This document shows positions 18,590 through 31,120 of a stretch of 64,000 nucleotides of DNA, piece by piece. This DNA is from Dipteris shenzhenensis (lineage: Eukaryota; Polypodiophyta; Polypodiopsida; Gleicheniales): the NCBI GenBank assembly GCA_047967505.1, contig CM106540.1; one strand, written 5' to 3'. Position 1 is the first letter of the stretch. Every line of letters starts with the position of its first letter. The position numbers and the translations under genes are program-made. Below the pieces are notes generated by a model that had not been told where the DNA came from, ran no database searches, and saw nothing but the letters and a program-made list of their open reading frames with translations.

Positions 18590-19315
18590 CATGCCCACTA
18601 ATCAAAAAAATCAACACTCTAATCCCTTACATCGTATAAAAGCAACACCCTCCCCCTCATTTCTTTTCCCTCACCTTCAATCCTCCATATTTTTCATCCA
18701 CCACCACTTTTTCCATTTAGCCTCCATTACTTTTGTCCATCACCTCCATCCCCTCCACTACACCATTTTTTCTATGCATCTCCTCATCCACCATCACTTT
18801 TTTTGTCCACCTCCCACTTTCCATCCATCATCTCCACCTCCTCCTCCACCATCCTCCCTTCCTTCTCCTCCTCCTTCCCTCTCCTCTGACTTCCTTCTTC
18901 CTCCTCTTGATCCTTCCTCCCCCTCAGCCTTGTTCCTCCTTAACCCTACTATGAAGGAGACTAGCTCTTCACTCCTCAACTGTGAACTCCTCCTAAACCC
19001 TATAACCCTCTCTCAACCTTGAACTCCTAGTTAGAATTCTCAACCCTATTCTCCTCCTAAACCTTGCAACCTTTTTCTAAACCCTTAAACCCCTATGGAT
19101 CTCAGAACCTCCACCAATCCTTGTGATCATTTCCTTTCTATCACCTAAGCGCACACTAGAGATGTTGCTTTCCATGCTCTAGTGTATACCTCTCACTAGA
19201 AGATGACCTGAGGACCTATGATGCACTTGTAAAAACACATATGCTACAATGAGCAATGACATAATTATAGGTAACCAATACCCTCGGAACTTGAGTGAGA
19301 GAGACACCAACAGCA
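18590..19315 (+). mobile_element. LTR of the same gypsy family (copy B, partial)
   Basis: The right part aligns with copy A from TGAAGGAGACTAG through TTTATCACCTAAGC to CAATGA.AAATGAC-like ends. It has TATAAAAG at 18635 followed by a long pyrimidine tract (18640-18930). The primer site that should follow (about 19316-19335) is badly mutated. The left half has diverged from copies A and C, so the start is approximate. Confidence 0.6.
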
Positions 19316-19318
19316 TTT

Positions 19319-20020
19319 TGCACTATACCAAGATCTTTTTGTAATCCTCAAAAGGAAGAGCTCAAATATAGTGGAGATACTTGCAACTTAAGGTGTTACA
19401 AGAATTCCCTAAGCTCAATGGGGATATGTTAGTAGGTGAAAATACACTCCTAGATCTATGCAACAAAATGCATAAAGATGAGAAAAATGTTGTGTCTCTC
19501 AACACACACATGCCTTTTGTGAATCAAACAGGATATAGTAATGCTCTATGAATACTTAATTAGAAGCCTTCCTCTTTGGGTAGTCACAAGACTATTACCT
19601 TTGTTGCAACAAACATCATTAGCATCCTTGGGATTCACTTGCAAACCAAATCTAGTCTTGAAGCTGACAATGCCATCTAAAGTGGAAAAAAGTTTACCTG
19701 ATGTATATGTGGTCTACCTTAACTCCACCTCCCCTATCTCACCACTCTCTTATGTAATCTCCTAGCATCCCATCATGACTCAAGTACCATACTCCATACC
19801 TTTCCCAAAATCAAAGCTCACTGCAAAGCTCACTTATTATGAACACTACAAAGCTCGACACACAACAGCTCTGCACTACATCGTGTATCTCTATACTGCT
19901 TCACGCAACGCAAGCTCTGGCTTGAGTTGCTTGACCACTTATCACATCGCACAACCTTTTATTGTAGGTTTGCCACCTAACACTAGGCACCACATGCGTG
20001 CAGATCATTAAAATTCAATG
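19319..20020. other. Unassigned
   Basis: Follows LTR copy B. No gag, protease or other domain recognised. Confidence 0.3.
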
Positions 20021-20330
20021 TTGGCTTGGAGAGACCACCGCGCTAGTTCTTGGTGTAATAATGAGATGCAATCTATCATTCTGAACACCGCCGCAGCATA
20101 TTCACTGGCCTGATCACCTATCATCACGCAGCCTTTTGTCGTAGCTTGCCCATCCAAATCATAGGTTGGCTTGGAGAGACCACCATGCTGGTTTTTGGCA
20201 TAATAATGAGATGCAATCTATCATTCTGAGCATCACCTCAGTGCATCCTGACGACCTGTCATCGTCCAAAATTCAAGGTTGTCTTGGAGAGACCACCGCT
20301 CTGGTTCTTAGAGTTATAGCTCCGTTACCT
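20021..20330. repeat. Three copies of a TTGGCTTGGAGAGACCACC unit
   Basis: Copies start at 20021, 20166 and 20279. The first two share about 70 bp, including TAATAATGAGATGCAATC; the third is shorter. Spacing is 145 and 113 bp. Non-coding. Confidence 0.8.
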
Positions 20331-20468
20331 ATTTTTATGTATTATAAGAGGAGGTCTATGATGACCAATGCACTAGTAAATAGAAGAAGATCTATGACAG
20401 CCACCGCATTGGTCGGTGGAGTTATATATTTGTGTACCAAGGAAAATGTATTTCCATGTACAACCAAG

Positions 20469-20636
20469 CAAAATGCAATTGATGATATGGCCCTTAAGGG
20501 TTACCCTTTAGGGGCAAGGGCCATACCGACATGCCATATCTGTATAGTGGCATATTGGATATTGTATAATGCATGTCAATATAGCCCTTGCTCCTAGAGG
20601 GGATCCCTCAAGGGCCATATCATCAATTGCATTTTC
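20469..20636. repeat. 168-bp near-perfect hairpin (foldback)
   Basis: Arms 20469-20534 and 20571-20636 are both 66 bp. One arm matches the reverse complement of the other at 57 of 66 positions without gaps, with a 36-bp loop. Some mismatches would be G:U pairs in RNA. The first 25 bp from the second position onward pair perfectly. No coding frame. It could be a foldback MITE or a small-RNA precursor; no clear target duplication was found. Confidence 0.85.
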
Positions 20637-20934
20637 TGAAAGTTTAATTGTATTTTTCTAATTGTATCTCCATGCAACCACAACAGTGGGTCATTGGAGC
20701 TATTTTAGCGCTATTTTGGTCATAAACTAAGGAAATTCTAGTCCTACTCTACTGGTATTTTAGTCCTTGTTGCAGTAAATATAAATGAGGGCAAAAGTAT
20801 TTTGAGCCACCGTGGTGACTAGAGGCCCGGTGGTGCCATCCAGATAATCAACTACAATTCATCAAGTGAAAATTGAGCAAAAGAGATTACAATGTACATC
20901 TACATCTAGTAACAGGTTATATAAAAATTAACAA
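20637..20934. other. Unassigned
   Basis: No recognisable feature. Confidence 0.3.
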
Positions 20935-21215
20935 CTTATACTAAGCAAAAATTGAACAGAGGATTTTACATTTATAAAAACTCGACAAGTGCGGAGAGCC
21001 TTAAAGGCCAAAAGATTACAACTAGCGACCATAACCATTCAAAATATAAAAGTTAACAAAAGTGCATACTGAGAGTCTCAAATTAAGCAAAAAGAAATTA
21101 CATAAATGTAATAAAAACTCAGCAATTGTTGAGAGCCTTAGAGACCAAAACATTACGTCTAGTGAGCCAAAAGATTGTTGAGAGCCTTAGAGGCCAAAAG
21201 ATTACATCCAGCCAT
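20935..21215. repeat. Local repeats with GAGAGCCTTA.AGGCCAAAA
   Basis: The motif GAGAGCCTTAAAGGCCAAAAGATTACA and close variants occur three times (about 20995, 21130, 21180), preceded by AAAAACTCGACAA-like or AAAAACTCAGCAA-like sequence. Irregular spacing indicates several small duplications. Confidence 0.7.
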
Positions 21216-21835
21216 TGCTGAGTGGTTATGAGCCTCGTCTAAACAAGAGAGAATTTATACAACTCAGTGTTTCTGCCAATCTAGCTTGTTGCATTAAAAT
21301 TTTTTAGGGAGCCAAAGGAGGAGAAGATGGAGAGGCCGAAGACCCTGCAAGTTGAGAGTACTCTGCTGTTATTGAGGCCTTCATCGACGTATAGGAGGAA
21401 CCCATACAGCACAGCCACCATAAAGAGGCCAAAAGTGAGCATGTCATCTAAGGTGGTGACATGAAGATATGGGGAGAATCGACTATGGGAACGAAAGGTC
21501 TCCACTAGTACCATCATTTCTACTCCAGGTGAGTGCTATGAGAAGGCAGATAACATTGGGATCACAGTGCATCGAGGGGGGGTTGTAGTAGATGGTGAAG
21601 ATGAGTGGGTAAGCAGCAGATGTGCAGGGGAGCATATGAGTGATGAGAGTTAGAGGAGGAAGCATGGAGAAAAGTAGAGCAGGGGTAGAAAATAGCTAGA
21701 GGAGGGGTGTGAAGCAAAGTAGCAGAGCAAGGGCTGATGAGAGCAAAGTAGTAAAATGCCAAATGCCACAGATCTTATATATTATAAAGTTCAAGCCACC
21801 ATGGACGGGCTGGTAATCATGAAGCAGATGCCATG
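21216..21835. other. Unassigned
   Basis: Short open frames only. No domain recognised. Confidence 0.3.
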
Positions 21836-22720
21836 TGGTGGGTGAGCAAGCCACTTTGGTGGCTGGTAATTAACTACCAGCCCAATGGAATCTTAGCCAT
21901 GATAGATGTGGCTGATGAGATCCACCACCATCGAGCAGTAATTCCCACAAAAGTAAATCATGAAACCTAATCACCTCTAATCACTCATTAGTACTCTACT
22001 GAGCATGCGAGCCTAGACTGGTGGTGGCTGGTAATTTTTACTGCACTTGTAGTGATGATACATGCTTAAGCCCAGTGGTAGGTGAGCAGGCCACTACGGT
22101 GGCTGGTAATTAACTACTAGCCTGGTGGAATCGTAGCCACGACAGACGTGGTTGATGAGAGCCACCACCACTGGGTAATAATTCCCACAAAAGTAAATCA
22201 TGAAGCCTAATCAACCTCTAATCACTCATTACCAGGCACTCTAGTACTATACTGAGCATGTGAGCTTGATGACTAGTAATTTTTACTGCACTCGTAGTGA
22301 TCATGCATGCTTAAGCCCGATGGTGGGTGATTAGGCCACTACGATGGTTGGTAATTAACTACCAGCCCAGTGGAATTGTAGCCATGACAGACGTGGATTA
22401 TGAGAGCCACCACCACTAGGTAGTAATTCCCATAAAAGTAAATCATGAAGCCTAATCACCTCTAATCACTCATTACCATGCACTCTAGTACTCTCCTAAG
22501 CATGCAAGCCCAGTGACTAGTAATTTACTGCATTCGTAGTAATCATGCATGCAAGCCTGATGGTGGTAATTGGAGGGTGAGTAATTATGGGCCCTTGTGG
22601 TGGCTGGTAATTAACTACCATCTAGGTGGTCTTAGCCACCACCACAGACGTGGTTGGGAATCTTAGATGCCACCACCTCTAATCACTCATTACCATGCAA
22701 GGTAGAATTAATCAAAATTT
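21836..22720. repeat. Tandem array of a ~240-250 bp unit, about 3.6 copies
   Basis: The marker GGTGA at the start of each unit falls at 21841, 22081, 22326 and 22576, giving periods of 240, 245 and 250. Each unit includes GGTGGCTGGTAATTAACTAC, GAGAGCCACCACCAC-like and TAATTCCCACAAAAGTAAATC blocks. Internal short inverted copies of GCCACCACC and GGTGGTGGC occur. Satellite-like; no coding frame. Confidence 0.85.
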
Positions 22721-22770
22721 GGGCCAACCACCGCGGTGGCTCTCACCTTGATAGTGTAGTCGAGGGCTAC

Positions 22771-22944
22771 AAACTTAAGCCTTTGCTATTCCATTCCCTT
22801 AACTATTTCGTCTTCTATCCCTCTCGACCGTTTCTTTCTCCCTTGCACTCGGACTGCAAACTCAAGCCTCCACTATTCCATTTCCTTCACTATTTCATAT
22901 TCTATCCCTCTCGACCATTTCTATCTCCCTTGCACTCTTCGTGC
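22771..22944. repeat. 87-bp tandem duplication
   Basis: Unit starts AAACTTAAGCC at 22771 and AAACTCAAGCC at 22858, with the shared block TTCTATCCCTCTCGACC. Located just left of the copia remnant. Confidence 0.85.
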
Positions 22945-23057
22945 AACTTCTATTCCCTCTCGTAATGGACCCTGCATAGTCTGAGAGCTCCTCACACAAT
23001 CTTTCCAACCCCTCTGCAGCACAGTGCGAGAGCCTCTCCTCCCTTGATCTTGAAATC

Positions 23058-24290
23058 ATGACATATGGGAGCTCCTCTCTTGCTCTTCAAAAGACCAATT
23101 TGGATGCTCTTAAAAACTTCACCAGGTTGGTACAGGAGGTGAACATGAAGGAGAGGCAACTAGTCTGTCAAAGTCAGAAGAGTACCATCACTAAAAGTGT
23201 GATTGAAAATGCACTAGGCATTCCAAGAGGCAATTTGCAAGCACACTTCTTCGAGAAGCAGTGGAAGAGACAGGATATTCTAGATGTATACCCCAATGCT
23301 CAGATTAGTAAAGATGGTGGAGTTAAACTTTCTAGCTTGCCAACAGACCTCTAAGATGTGCTGAAGAAGACCATCCATTTCTTTCCTGATACAAAAGGAA
23401 CCGTGAAGTTATGGCCAGTTCAAGCAGCAGTAAAGCAATTGAAAGAAAATGATGTATCTTTCTCAAGGGTGATCTCTAAGAGTGTGATAACATCAAAAGT
23501 CTGCAAACTGAAGAAGGCCTTATATGGGTTGAAACAGGCCCATAGAGCTTGGTACCAATGGATAGATGTTTTCTTTCAGAAGATCGGGCTTCAGCGAAGT
23601 CCATCAGAGGCAAATCTTTATCTTGACACAGAGGGGGATTTGGGGCTGGTATTTATTCTATATGTGGATGACCTCATCATTACAGGGGATCATATGAAGA
23701 AGATTGCTCAAGTTAAGAGACTTCTCATGGAGGAGTTTGAGATGACTGACTTGGGCATCTTCACTACTTTCTTGGTTTTGAGGTGAAGCAGGGAAAGAGT
23801 TGTATCTTTATTTCACAAGAGAAATATTGCAAGGAACTTCTCGAACGCTTTTAGATGGAAAATTGCAAAGCAGCAGTGTCTCCCATGGAAACTGGTTTGA
23901 AGCTGAGTGTGCATGATCCATCTCAGCCAGTTGATCCATCACTGTATCGACGGATGGTGGGGAGATTGCTTTACCTCACCAATACAAGACCAGATCTACG
24001 CAATTGGATTGCTCTATCAGTTCTACGCCACACCCAAGAAGGCCCATTGTGATGCAGGTAAGGTACTTGAAGGGTACCAAGAGGGTGCTAAGGTACTTGA
24101 AGGAGGGTGCTAAGGTACTCAAAGGGTACCTACACCTACGGCATCACTTATACAAGAGGCATTGAGTTGGGAGGTTTCTGCGATAGTGATTGGGTAGGTG
24201 ATATTGATACCCGGAGATCGACCTCTGGATATTGTTTTTTACTCTCATCGGGAGCTATGTCATAGAGCTGAGTAAGAAACAGCCTTTTGT
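23058..24290 (+). pseudogene. Ty1/copia pol remnant (RT and RNase H)
   Basis: From about 23500 the frame carries the copia RT signature: KLKKALYGLKQAHRAWYQ, then FILYVDDLIITGD with the catalytic YVDD intact, up to 23786. Shifted frames continue with ISQEKYCKELLERF and, from 23855, MENCKAAVSPMETGLKLS and YRRMVGRLLYLTNTRPDLR, then the RNase H part with EL.GFCDSDWVGD and RRSTSGYCF (about 24165-24240). At least three frameshifts or stops. The first about 440 bp (23058-23500) are open but not recognisable as copia integrase; they may be foreign or fast-evolving. No copia LTRs identified. Confidence 0.75.
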
Positions 24291-25279
24291 TTCCCTTTCA
24301 TCTACCATGGTATGTATGTAGCTAGTAATGTTTCTTCATGTTATATAAAATTTGTATATGCAATTGTAATATTGCCACTCTCATGGTTTCATCTTGGACT
24401 TTTGTGATGTCCCTAATTATCTTACATGTATGCACCCATAACAGACTTAAAGCAAGTAGGTCAATAGCTACTTTGGAAATACAAGGGGACAAAGGCCCCA
24501 TGGGGGCCCCACTAGAGCCTATTTTGTATGTTAGTACTAGGAATATTCCCTAGGAACTACATAGCAAGCTTGTACTAAGGATAGAGACTACTCATAATCA
24601 TGTGATATGATCGTGTACTAAGGATAGAGGCTACTCATAATCATATGATATGAAGAATCACCAATTTCAGTGTGTCTTTTGGATTCTCGTACACGTATGG
24701 TTGTATAAATCTTTTCAATTGTCATGGATAATGAATCTAATTTAGTACACAGAAGTTCTCCAAATTCTCTATAATTAGTATGTATTCCATAATACAATTG
24801 CAATGCTTATGTTCATTTTCAATTTGTTTATTTTGTATTACATTCTTACATTCTACAATGTATTTTTGTTCATGATAGATGATTCTTAAATTTCCATGAA
24901 GTTTGATTCCATGAAGATTGATTCCATGGAGTTTGATTCTCTGAAATTGGTTCGATGCAGAGTATTTCCATTATACAATTGAAATGCTTATGTTCATTTT
25001 CGATCTTCTTATAATGTATTCTATATTACATTAATACATTCTATAGTGTATTTATGTTCTTGGTATTGATTCTTAAAGTTTATATGAAGCTTGATTCTGA
25101 AATATCATTTAGAAGATATATCTTGTATTTCATTCAAAGAAGTTCTATTTCTAATTATCGATGTCTTGTACCCCAATAACCCTTGGTGATCTTGTGAGTT
25201 TGAATACCCAACAAATCAAAGATGTTTTTGAAGGTCGGTGATCAGGGTCAATGGAAGTGATGAACCGCCCATAGTGACA
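24291..25279. other. AT-rich spacer with small repeats
   Basis: No gene. A 43-bp unit (TGTACTAAGGATAGAG..) is duplicated at 24571 and 24614. A longer imperfect duplication (ATGCTTATGTTCATTTTC blocks near 24808 and 24987) spans about 180 bp. Confidence 0.5.
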
Positions 25280-28200
25280 TAGTGGTATTTCATCTCGCAC
25301 ATGAGAGATTTGGCGAAGTTTAAATTAGAACAATTATGTCAAAGGGATGACAATGCCATCGAAGAAGGATGCCAAGTAGCTGGTGGTTTAATTGCCCCCG
25401 TAAGATGGGGTGTTGTTGTTCAGGATCCAATTTTCAAGGTACAATTGCCACATTCTAAAGTTATGAAAAATGGTGGTACGTGATGTGTGCAATGCCAAAA
25501 ACTGACAATAGTTCGTATTGAATTTGTTTGGAGCAAATACAAAGAAGTCATGCTACCATTGCCTATATGTTAGACAAATATGATGGGCATGGTTGGCTTT
25601 TATTATAGGCGATGTCAAGCTAAACTTAGGCAAGAACAACTTTGTTAGCAACAGAGTCCTCTTGTGGTTGATGTTGGCATCCAATCCAACAAATGGCCAA
25701 ATGCCAATGAAGCATTACAATATCTTAAATAAAACTTCGATGAAGTAATATAGATGATTACCCTAGATTTCCAGCTGAGAGAAGATCTAGATTTTGCATC
25801 CATAGTTAGAACCATTGCATTAGTTAATTGGCAGGCCAATCATCATCTTTGATTTGACCCCTTATGGACATCAAGATCCAGACCAATCGTTGAACCAAAT
25901 GAGCCCCTAGAATTGGAAGAAAAGAGAGAGTATCGGCAACATCATTGGATGAAGATGAGACATATCTGGAAATAGCATCAAAGCAGAACTGCAATCATCA
26001 TCTAAAGAAGATGAACAAAAACATATGCAACTCCACTTGAAGTCTGGAACAAAAAATATGGTGACTCCACCTGGGATGCAGTAATTGGAACCTTTAACAC
26101 CACAAGGTACTCTTTCTCTCAGCAACATGAATCCCAATGTTACTAGTTTAAAGCATAATTTTACAAAGTTTAAGGAAAAAGAAAACTCAAATAGCCATGT
26201 ATTGTATGCTAGCAAGCAATTGGCTTTGACAAGATGTTTGGGAATCTTGAGAAGAAACATCGATTTGTAGGTACATTGGGGGCGAAGCTCTGAGCTGGTT
26301 CAATCCATATAGTCAACACACTAGGCTCAATATGATACCCTAAAAGTAGCATTCCTAGCACAATTTTGGAAGAAAAAACCTTGAACAATGTCACGACAAA
26401 GCTCAGGGAGCTGAAGAAGAAAAAAGCTATTGGTGGAAGATTACAAAAAAAAAAATAAAAGTCTGAATGCAAGATTGGAATCGAGTGAAAGACCAACCAA
26501 GAAAATTCTAGTAGAGTACTTTTGTAAGGGACTTAGACCAAAGATATAGGAGAATTGGATTTACCTATAAGATTGACATGGCATAACTTGCAAAGAGGTG
26601 ATTTGGATTCTATAAGGAAAAGTCCAAGAAGGATGATTTGGGTTTAGAAAATGATTCTAATTTTGATAAACAAGATTTTGATTTAGAGTCTAAGGAAGAC
26701 TTGGATCTAGAGACTGAATAATCAGATGAGTATTTTGATGACAACAACAAGAAGAACAAAAACAGAAGAACAAGAAGACCAAGAAGTCAAAGAAGGAAGA
26801 AAAGAAGCGCAAAAAGGGAAAGCAAAAAGCAAATAAGGGAGAAAATTCATCTGAGTTGGGGGCTAGATAAAGGATGGGAGAATATTGTCTATCAAATTTG
26901 CTCAAAAATCATAGTATGGATGTTTGCTAGTATAATTCAAATGCATGCATAAAACCACCCTTGCATATTGCAAGGACTCTGAAAACCTGAGCAAATGCCG
27001 TGGCTTTGGAGCCAAATCTTGTCACACAACAATTTTAGCAAGAGGAAATTCTTGGAATCAAAATTCAGCTTAAACTCAAGAAGCATGTGAGAAATACATG
27101 TACTACATAGTAGTGGGACACCAACATGGACCAGACTACTTATTCTCATATAAGCACCAGACAAAGCGGGGTATCCCAATAATGCACTATTGTACCTATG
27201 ATCGAGGATAGAGATCCACCGTGATCAACAAGCATCACAGGCACATGCGATGATTATTCACCCACCAGTAAGCACTAAGTATGTGGTAAAAAAGTGCATG
27301 TGAGATGTGATTATTCAGGATGATTGTGGGTAGACGAAGTTGCATTGAATAACTTTTAAGATGAGTGAGTGAACTAGCTTAGGAGGAGCGTAGTCCAAAA
27401 CATAAGTTGGTCTGATGGCAAGATAGAAACAATTCCAAATTGGAGTGCTCAAAGAAATTAGAAGATTCAAGGATTTAGTGAGCCCGGTACAATCTAACAA
27501 TAAAAAAGGAGCTAGAAATATAGTTCAAAGAGGTTCAAAGTACGAAGCCCAATGCTCCAAATCCAAAAAATCTAGGCCAAAGAGGTTCAAGGTCACAACC
27601 CAAAGGTAAGCCCATGGAACCAGAAATGTTTTTAGCTATCTTGATCTAAGCATTGAAGTAGGAGTAGACTCAGATCATGCTTGACCAATTTTTACACATG
27701 GTATCAGGTTTTCAAATGCAGTTAGCAAAGAAATTTTGGGTAGATGATGATCAAATGCCTATAGACAAACCTTTGGTCCATCAAGCACAATTCAAAGACA
27801 TGGATTACAAAGTTCCCAACCCTAAAAGTGTAGTTATAGGGCCAAGAACTACCCAAAGCACTCTTAGATGGGGGGTCATGCACGTAAAAATATTTCCACA
27901 ATCTTTGTATTTACAGTTGGGTATGTCCAGATTGCATCTAGCACCACTTTAAGTGAGATGGTGGACCAGAGAAGAGTCTAGCCACTAGGCATTATATGGA
28001 ACCAATAGGTTTTCATGCAGTGACTAGTTTTTTGAGTGAAATTTTTGTCCTAAAAATGGAAGAATTAGAATTCCATGCCCTATGCTCCTTGGTAGACCAT
28101 GGTTCAAAGAAACTCATGTCAAACAGGATTGGGGAGCATAAAATATTATTGTGCATAGTGGAAAGAAGAAAGTTAACCTAGAAATGATACCCAAACTTGT

Positions 28201-29560
28201 GCTATGCAAGGAAGTATAAACGTTGATTCCATAAGGATCAATATGATTTCGAAAATGGATGACGATGTGGGAAAATTTGTTAGAAGGTATGTATGAGATA
28301 GACAGAATGAATGACTATTTCTATATGGAATCCAAAAAAACACAAAAGACAATTAGAAAAAAGATACCTATTTTGAAATTGCAATCTGATACAGAATAGG
28401 AGGATGACCAGTGACTTGGTTGTCTCCTATTGTGATAGTTCAAAGTACAAATAGGAAATTAAGGATGTTTGTGTATTATCAAAAGTTGAATGTAGCCATT
28501 ATAATGAATCCACTCCCGCTACCTTTTAATGATACGTTATTGGATATTGTGGCTGATCATGAGGCGTACAACCTTCTAGATGGATTTAGTGGGTACAATC
28601 AAATTCAGATGGCCAAGGAAGATGAAGATAAAATAGCTTTTGTAACAAAATGGGGTGTGTTTGCTAGCAATGTCATGGGCTTTGGATTGAAGGATGCACC
28701 TTTGACATTTTAAAGCTAAATACAGAAAGTAGTTGCTTCATACTTGCCAACATTCATGTGAGTGTTCCTTGATAACTTGTGTGTTTAAAAAGAAGGATGA
28801 CCACCTTGTTTATTTACTACTCTATTTTCAGATGTATAGAGCATCTTGACTGAGTCTAAATTTGGCAAAGTGAATGTTTTTTGCCCGACAAGGAGTTTAG
28901 TTAGGCCATATCATTTTTGAAGACAGAATGGCAATGAACCCTCAAAAAGTGTAAGCAATTCAGGGGAACATGAAAGAGCTCATGAATTTTGTTGACTAGG
29001 TGAAATGGCACAATAAGTTCTTAAGGTATCTCTCTTACATGTGCCATCCACTTACAAATCTCACAAAGAAAGATACACCACACCTCTGAGGGAAGACCAA
29101 AACTGGGCATTCTAACTGCTCAAAAAGATGCTAATGATATCTCTAATTTTGAAGGCACTACATTGAACGCTTGATTTTCATGTTTTTGTGGATGCATTAG
29201 ATATTGGGGTTGGTGCTATGTTGATTGATGGTATCGGCTAGCCTATTATGGAAGCCCTACTCTAACTCCAACAAAGTGAAATTGTATCGTAAATAGAGTA
29301 GGAATGCTTGGGAATTATATATGCCTTGAATAAGTTCCATAATTATCTACTAGGCATAAAGATTGTTTTTTGTGTGGACCATTAGGCTCTACTGTATTCG
29401 GTTATGAAGCCACAACCAAGGGGAGGGCTTGCACGCTGGGTTTTGTTATTGAAGGAGCTTCATTATGCCATAATTATTAATATACTAGGTAGGCAGCATT
29501 TAATTGGCAGATTACCTTAGCAGGTTGGAATTTGATGAGGTCCTTGCATAAGATATCTTG
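25280..29560 (+). pseudogene. Decayed Ty3/gypsy element, gag to RNase H
   Basis: A long multi-frame remnant. 26050-26600 looks gag-like but weak. About 28030-28130 resembles retropepsin (LVDHGSKKLMSNR, where the catalytic D-T/S-G has become D-H-G). 28411-28713 is clear RT (WLSPIVIVQ, then YQKLNVAIIMNPLPLPFND, LLDGFSGYNQIQMAKEDE, KIAFVTKWGVFA). The downstream catalytic box reads FLDN near 28765 instead of FLDD. About 29170-29480 is RNase H (FHVFVDALDIGVGAML, ALNKFHNYLLG, MKPQPRGGLARWVLL). Many stops and shifts. The RT wording is close to that of Tat-like plant gypsy elements. No integrase follows in this orientation. Confidence 0.65.
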
Positions 29561-30559
29561 GATGATCTATTAGATGCTAAAGTATTTCAACAAGAGGCTT
29601 TTCACAGCACGAATCAATATGAATAATGTTTCTCAGCACGAATCGGTATTTGTGAGACTGATGGAGTTTTTTTGGAGCCAATGACAAAAAATTAGAGAAG
29701 GTGCTTAGCTTCAAATAGCACATCATTTCTAGTTATCTCGATGCTTGTATAAGATGGTATTGATCATGTGATTTGATGATGCATTCAGAAGCATGAATAA
29801 GCTGCAACAATTGGTTTTGCCAAAATCTTACAGACTCTTTTGGACTCAGTTTCTCTACCACAGTTCTCAAACTTGATGATATAAACTCCATCAAACCACT
29901 GCTTCCAATGCCTAGCATGACAGGTAATACTAACTCATTTAAATTCTTAAATTTTACTATTTAATGATTCATAATTTTCAGATTTCATGAGCTTTGCCAT
30001 ATATCTGAATTTTATGATCTTTCAAATTTCAGATTTCGAGTTGGGTCTGTTACATGGTGGGAGGATTATGGAGCTGATTCCCCACAGCTTCAATCGCTTG
30101 CCATTCGGATTCTCAGCTAGGGTTGTAGCTCCTCCTCTTGTGAGCGCATGTGGAGCAGCTTTGCCCACATCCATACAAAGAAGAGGAACCGTCTCTACCT
30201 TCTTTCTCCCTACCCTCTCTTACAATATGTTCATTGAAACCCCTCCCCTCCTCCCCTCTTCTTTCATTATGTTTATTAAATCTCCCCTTCCTTTTTATTT
30301 TATATTGCTCAAATCTTAAGGTTTTTTAACCTTTTACTCCCTAGCCTTTTTAATCATTATACATTAAAATCCCCCTCTCTTTTTTACTTTAACCTCTCTC
30401 TTTATAACTAAAGACTGCTCACCTTGTGTTTCTCTACCTCCTTTCTTTCCATGGCACATTATTTTTCTTTAATTTCTTTAGGTTTTTCTATGTTCCCTCT
30501 CAAAGACCCCCTGCTTTAAAACCCACTCTCTCTCCCTCTCTCTTACAATAACCCTTAAG
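29561..30559. other. Unassigned, partly pyrimidine-rich
   Basis: No domain recognised. 30190-30550 is CT-rich with many CCCTCTCT-type runs, reminiscent of LTR sequence but not matched to another copy here. Confidence 0.35.
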
Positions 30560-31120
30560 AAGTTTGCCACACTTTCTATAGAATTATCCTTAAGAGTGAC
30601 TCCCTGGGCCACCCACTTAGTATAATAGTCAACTTGCTGCTACCCAAATGTATTTGTTTCTAGCATATTTTGCTAGTAGCTTGAATGGGCTGACAAATTT
30701 GATTTGCCACTTTTGAAATAGTTTATAAAGAGAGTATAAAGATAACAATGGATTTAGTGGCATGCTATCGTCATTCATTGGATGTCTGGTCCTCTAATAA
30801 AACCAACATTATTTTACAAATTTGAATGCATCTTTGATCATAGTAGGCCACCACAATGCCACATAGAATATTTTTCTACCGATTATCTCTCCAAAAAAGT
30901 ATCCACTTGAAACACCTTGATGTGCCTTCTGCAATACCGCTTGCAAGCATTCTCAATAGTAGGTATACCACATAAGTCATCTAGGAAAGGCAAACAACAT
31001 GGGTGAATTGAAACAACAAGTTCAAAATATTTCAGGAAGGGGACTTGGTTCTCTTGTATAATTCCAAGTTCAAATACGATCGTCCACTTATGATAGCTCA
31101 AGACTTGGGAAAGGGAACTT
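30560..31120 (-). pseudogene. Ty3/gypsy integrase fragment
   Basis: On the minus strand, about 30900-30790 reads as the end of the integrase zinc-binding region (LWWPTMIKDAFKFVK), followed by about 30740-30610 with FQKWQIKFVSPFK and RNKYIWVAAS, the start of the catalytic core. Frames contain stops. The upstream frame 31101-30883 may be the region before the zinc domain. It is opposite in orientation to the element on its left, so it belongs to a different insertion. Confidence 0.6.
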
